From NCBI GenBank assembly GCA_964558715.1, contig CAZLFD010000064.1:1-5712 (forward strand): a stretch of DNA of 5,712 nucleotides, read 5' to 3'. Every line of letters starts with the position of its first letter. Within the stretch, counting starts at the first letter, position 1. Source of the DNA: JBGSOV01 sp964558715. GTDB lineage: Bacteria; Patescibacteriota; Gracilibacteria; CAIRYL01; GCA-016699755. The position numbers were made by a program, and so were the translations under genes. This document shows, piece by piece, positions 5,641-5,712 of this stretch. The notes beneath the pieces were generated by a model. That model saw nothing but the letters and a program-made list of their open reading frames with translations, made no database searches and was not told the origin of the DNA.

Positions 5641-5712
5641 TACAAAATGCACTTCACTTTCTTCTAAGCCCCAATTCCCGTGACACTTTTCTTTCACTCA
5701 CAAAGAATGGTG

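Noticed and set aside
5641..5712. Possible gene or repeat at the right edge
   Set aside because: It is short, pyrimidine-rich on the plus strand, and no start codon, stem-loop or family motif can be supported before the window ends.

Overview
The window is bacterial DNA. It carries five protein-coding loci with ordinary bacterial gene spacing, one clear rho-independent terminator and one near-consensus sigma70-type promoter. It reads cleanly with the standard code: no in-frame TGA interrupts the four intact reading frames, and all stops used are TAA or TAG. Sampled G+C is about 51% in purH but about 32% in the small VOC gene. No start codon has a well-placed Shine-Dalgarno sequence. The organism cannot be named from this. 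The acidic helical 5' protein, the Thr/Pro/Ser-linker secreted protein and the weak Shine-Dalgarno usage give a faint impression of an uncultivated bacterium, possibly Patescibacteria/CPR-like. That is an impression, not a result.

Layout: (1) 2-493, plus strand: the 3' part of a gene for a Gly/Tyr/Pro-rich, then acidic coiled-coil protein of unknown function, closed by a strong terminator at 518-546. (2) 547-971: a gap of about 425 bp with no convincing gene and one plausible promoter (914-942) just ahead of purH. (3) 972-2483, plus strand: complete purH, the bifunctional enzyme of the last two steps of IMP synthesis. (4) 2576-3004, plus strand: an AT-rich glyoxalase/bleomycin-resistance-fold (VOC) gene, probably acquired. 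(5) 3025-3554, minus strand: a peptide deformylase gene broken by an apparent one-base deletion near its 5' end. (6) 3591-5588, minus strand: a secreted 665-residue protein of the animal-type haem peroxidase (peroxidase-cyclooxygenase) superfamily, with its promoter at 5612-5640.

The genes do not form one pathway. The peroxidase and deformylase genes are co-directional, 36 bp apart, and could share a transcript. The VOC gene converges on them with a 20 bp gap.

The most interesting item is the peroxidase. Its fold motifs, Ca2+ loop and distal catalytic residues (Gln227, His231, Arg348, Glu351) are kept. The proximal haem ligand His is replaced by Tyr441, its hydrogen-bonding Asn by Leu523, and the ester-forming Asp by Ser230. 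It is therefore either a peroxidase-fold protein with catalase-like tyrosinate ligation or a pseudo-peroxidase. The second notable item is the deformylase, which combines a frameshift with an atypical motif I (Gly to Lys and Gln to His).
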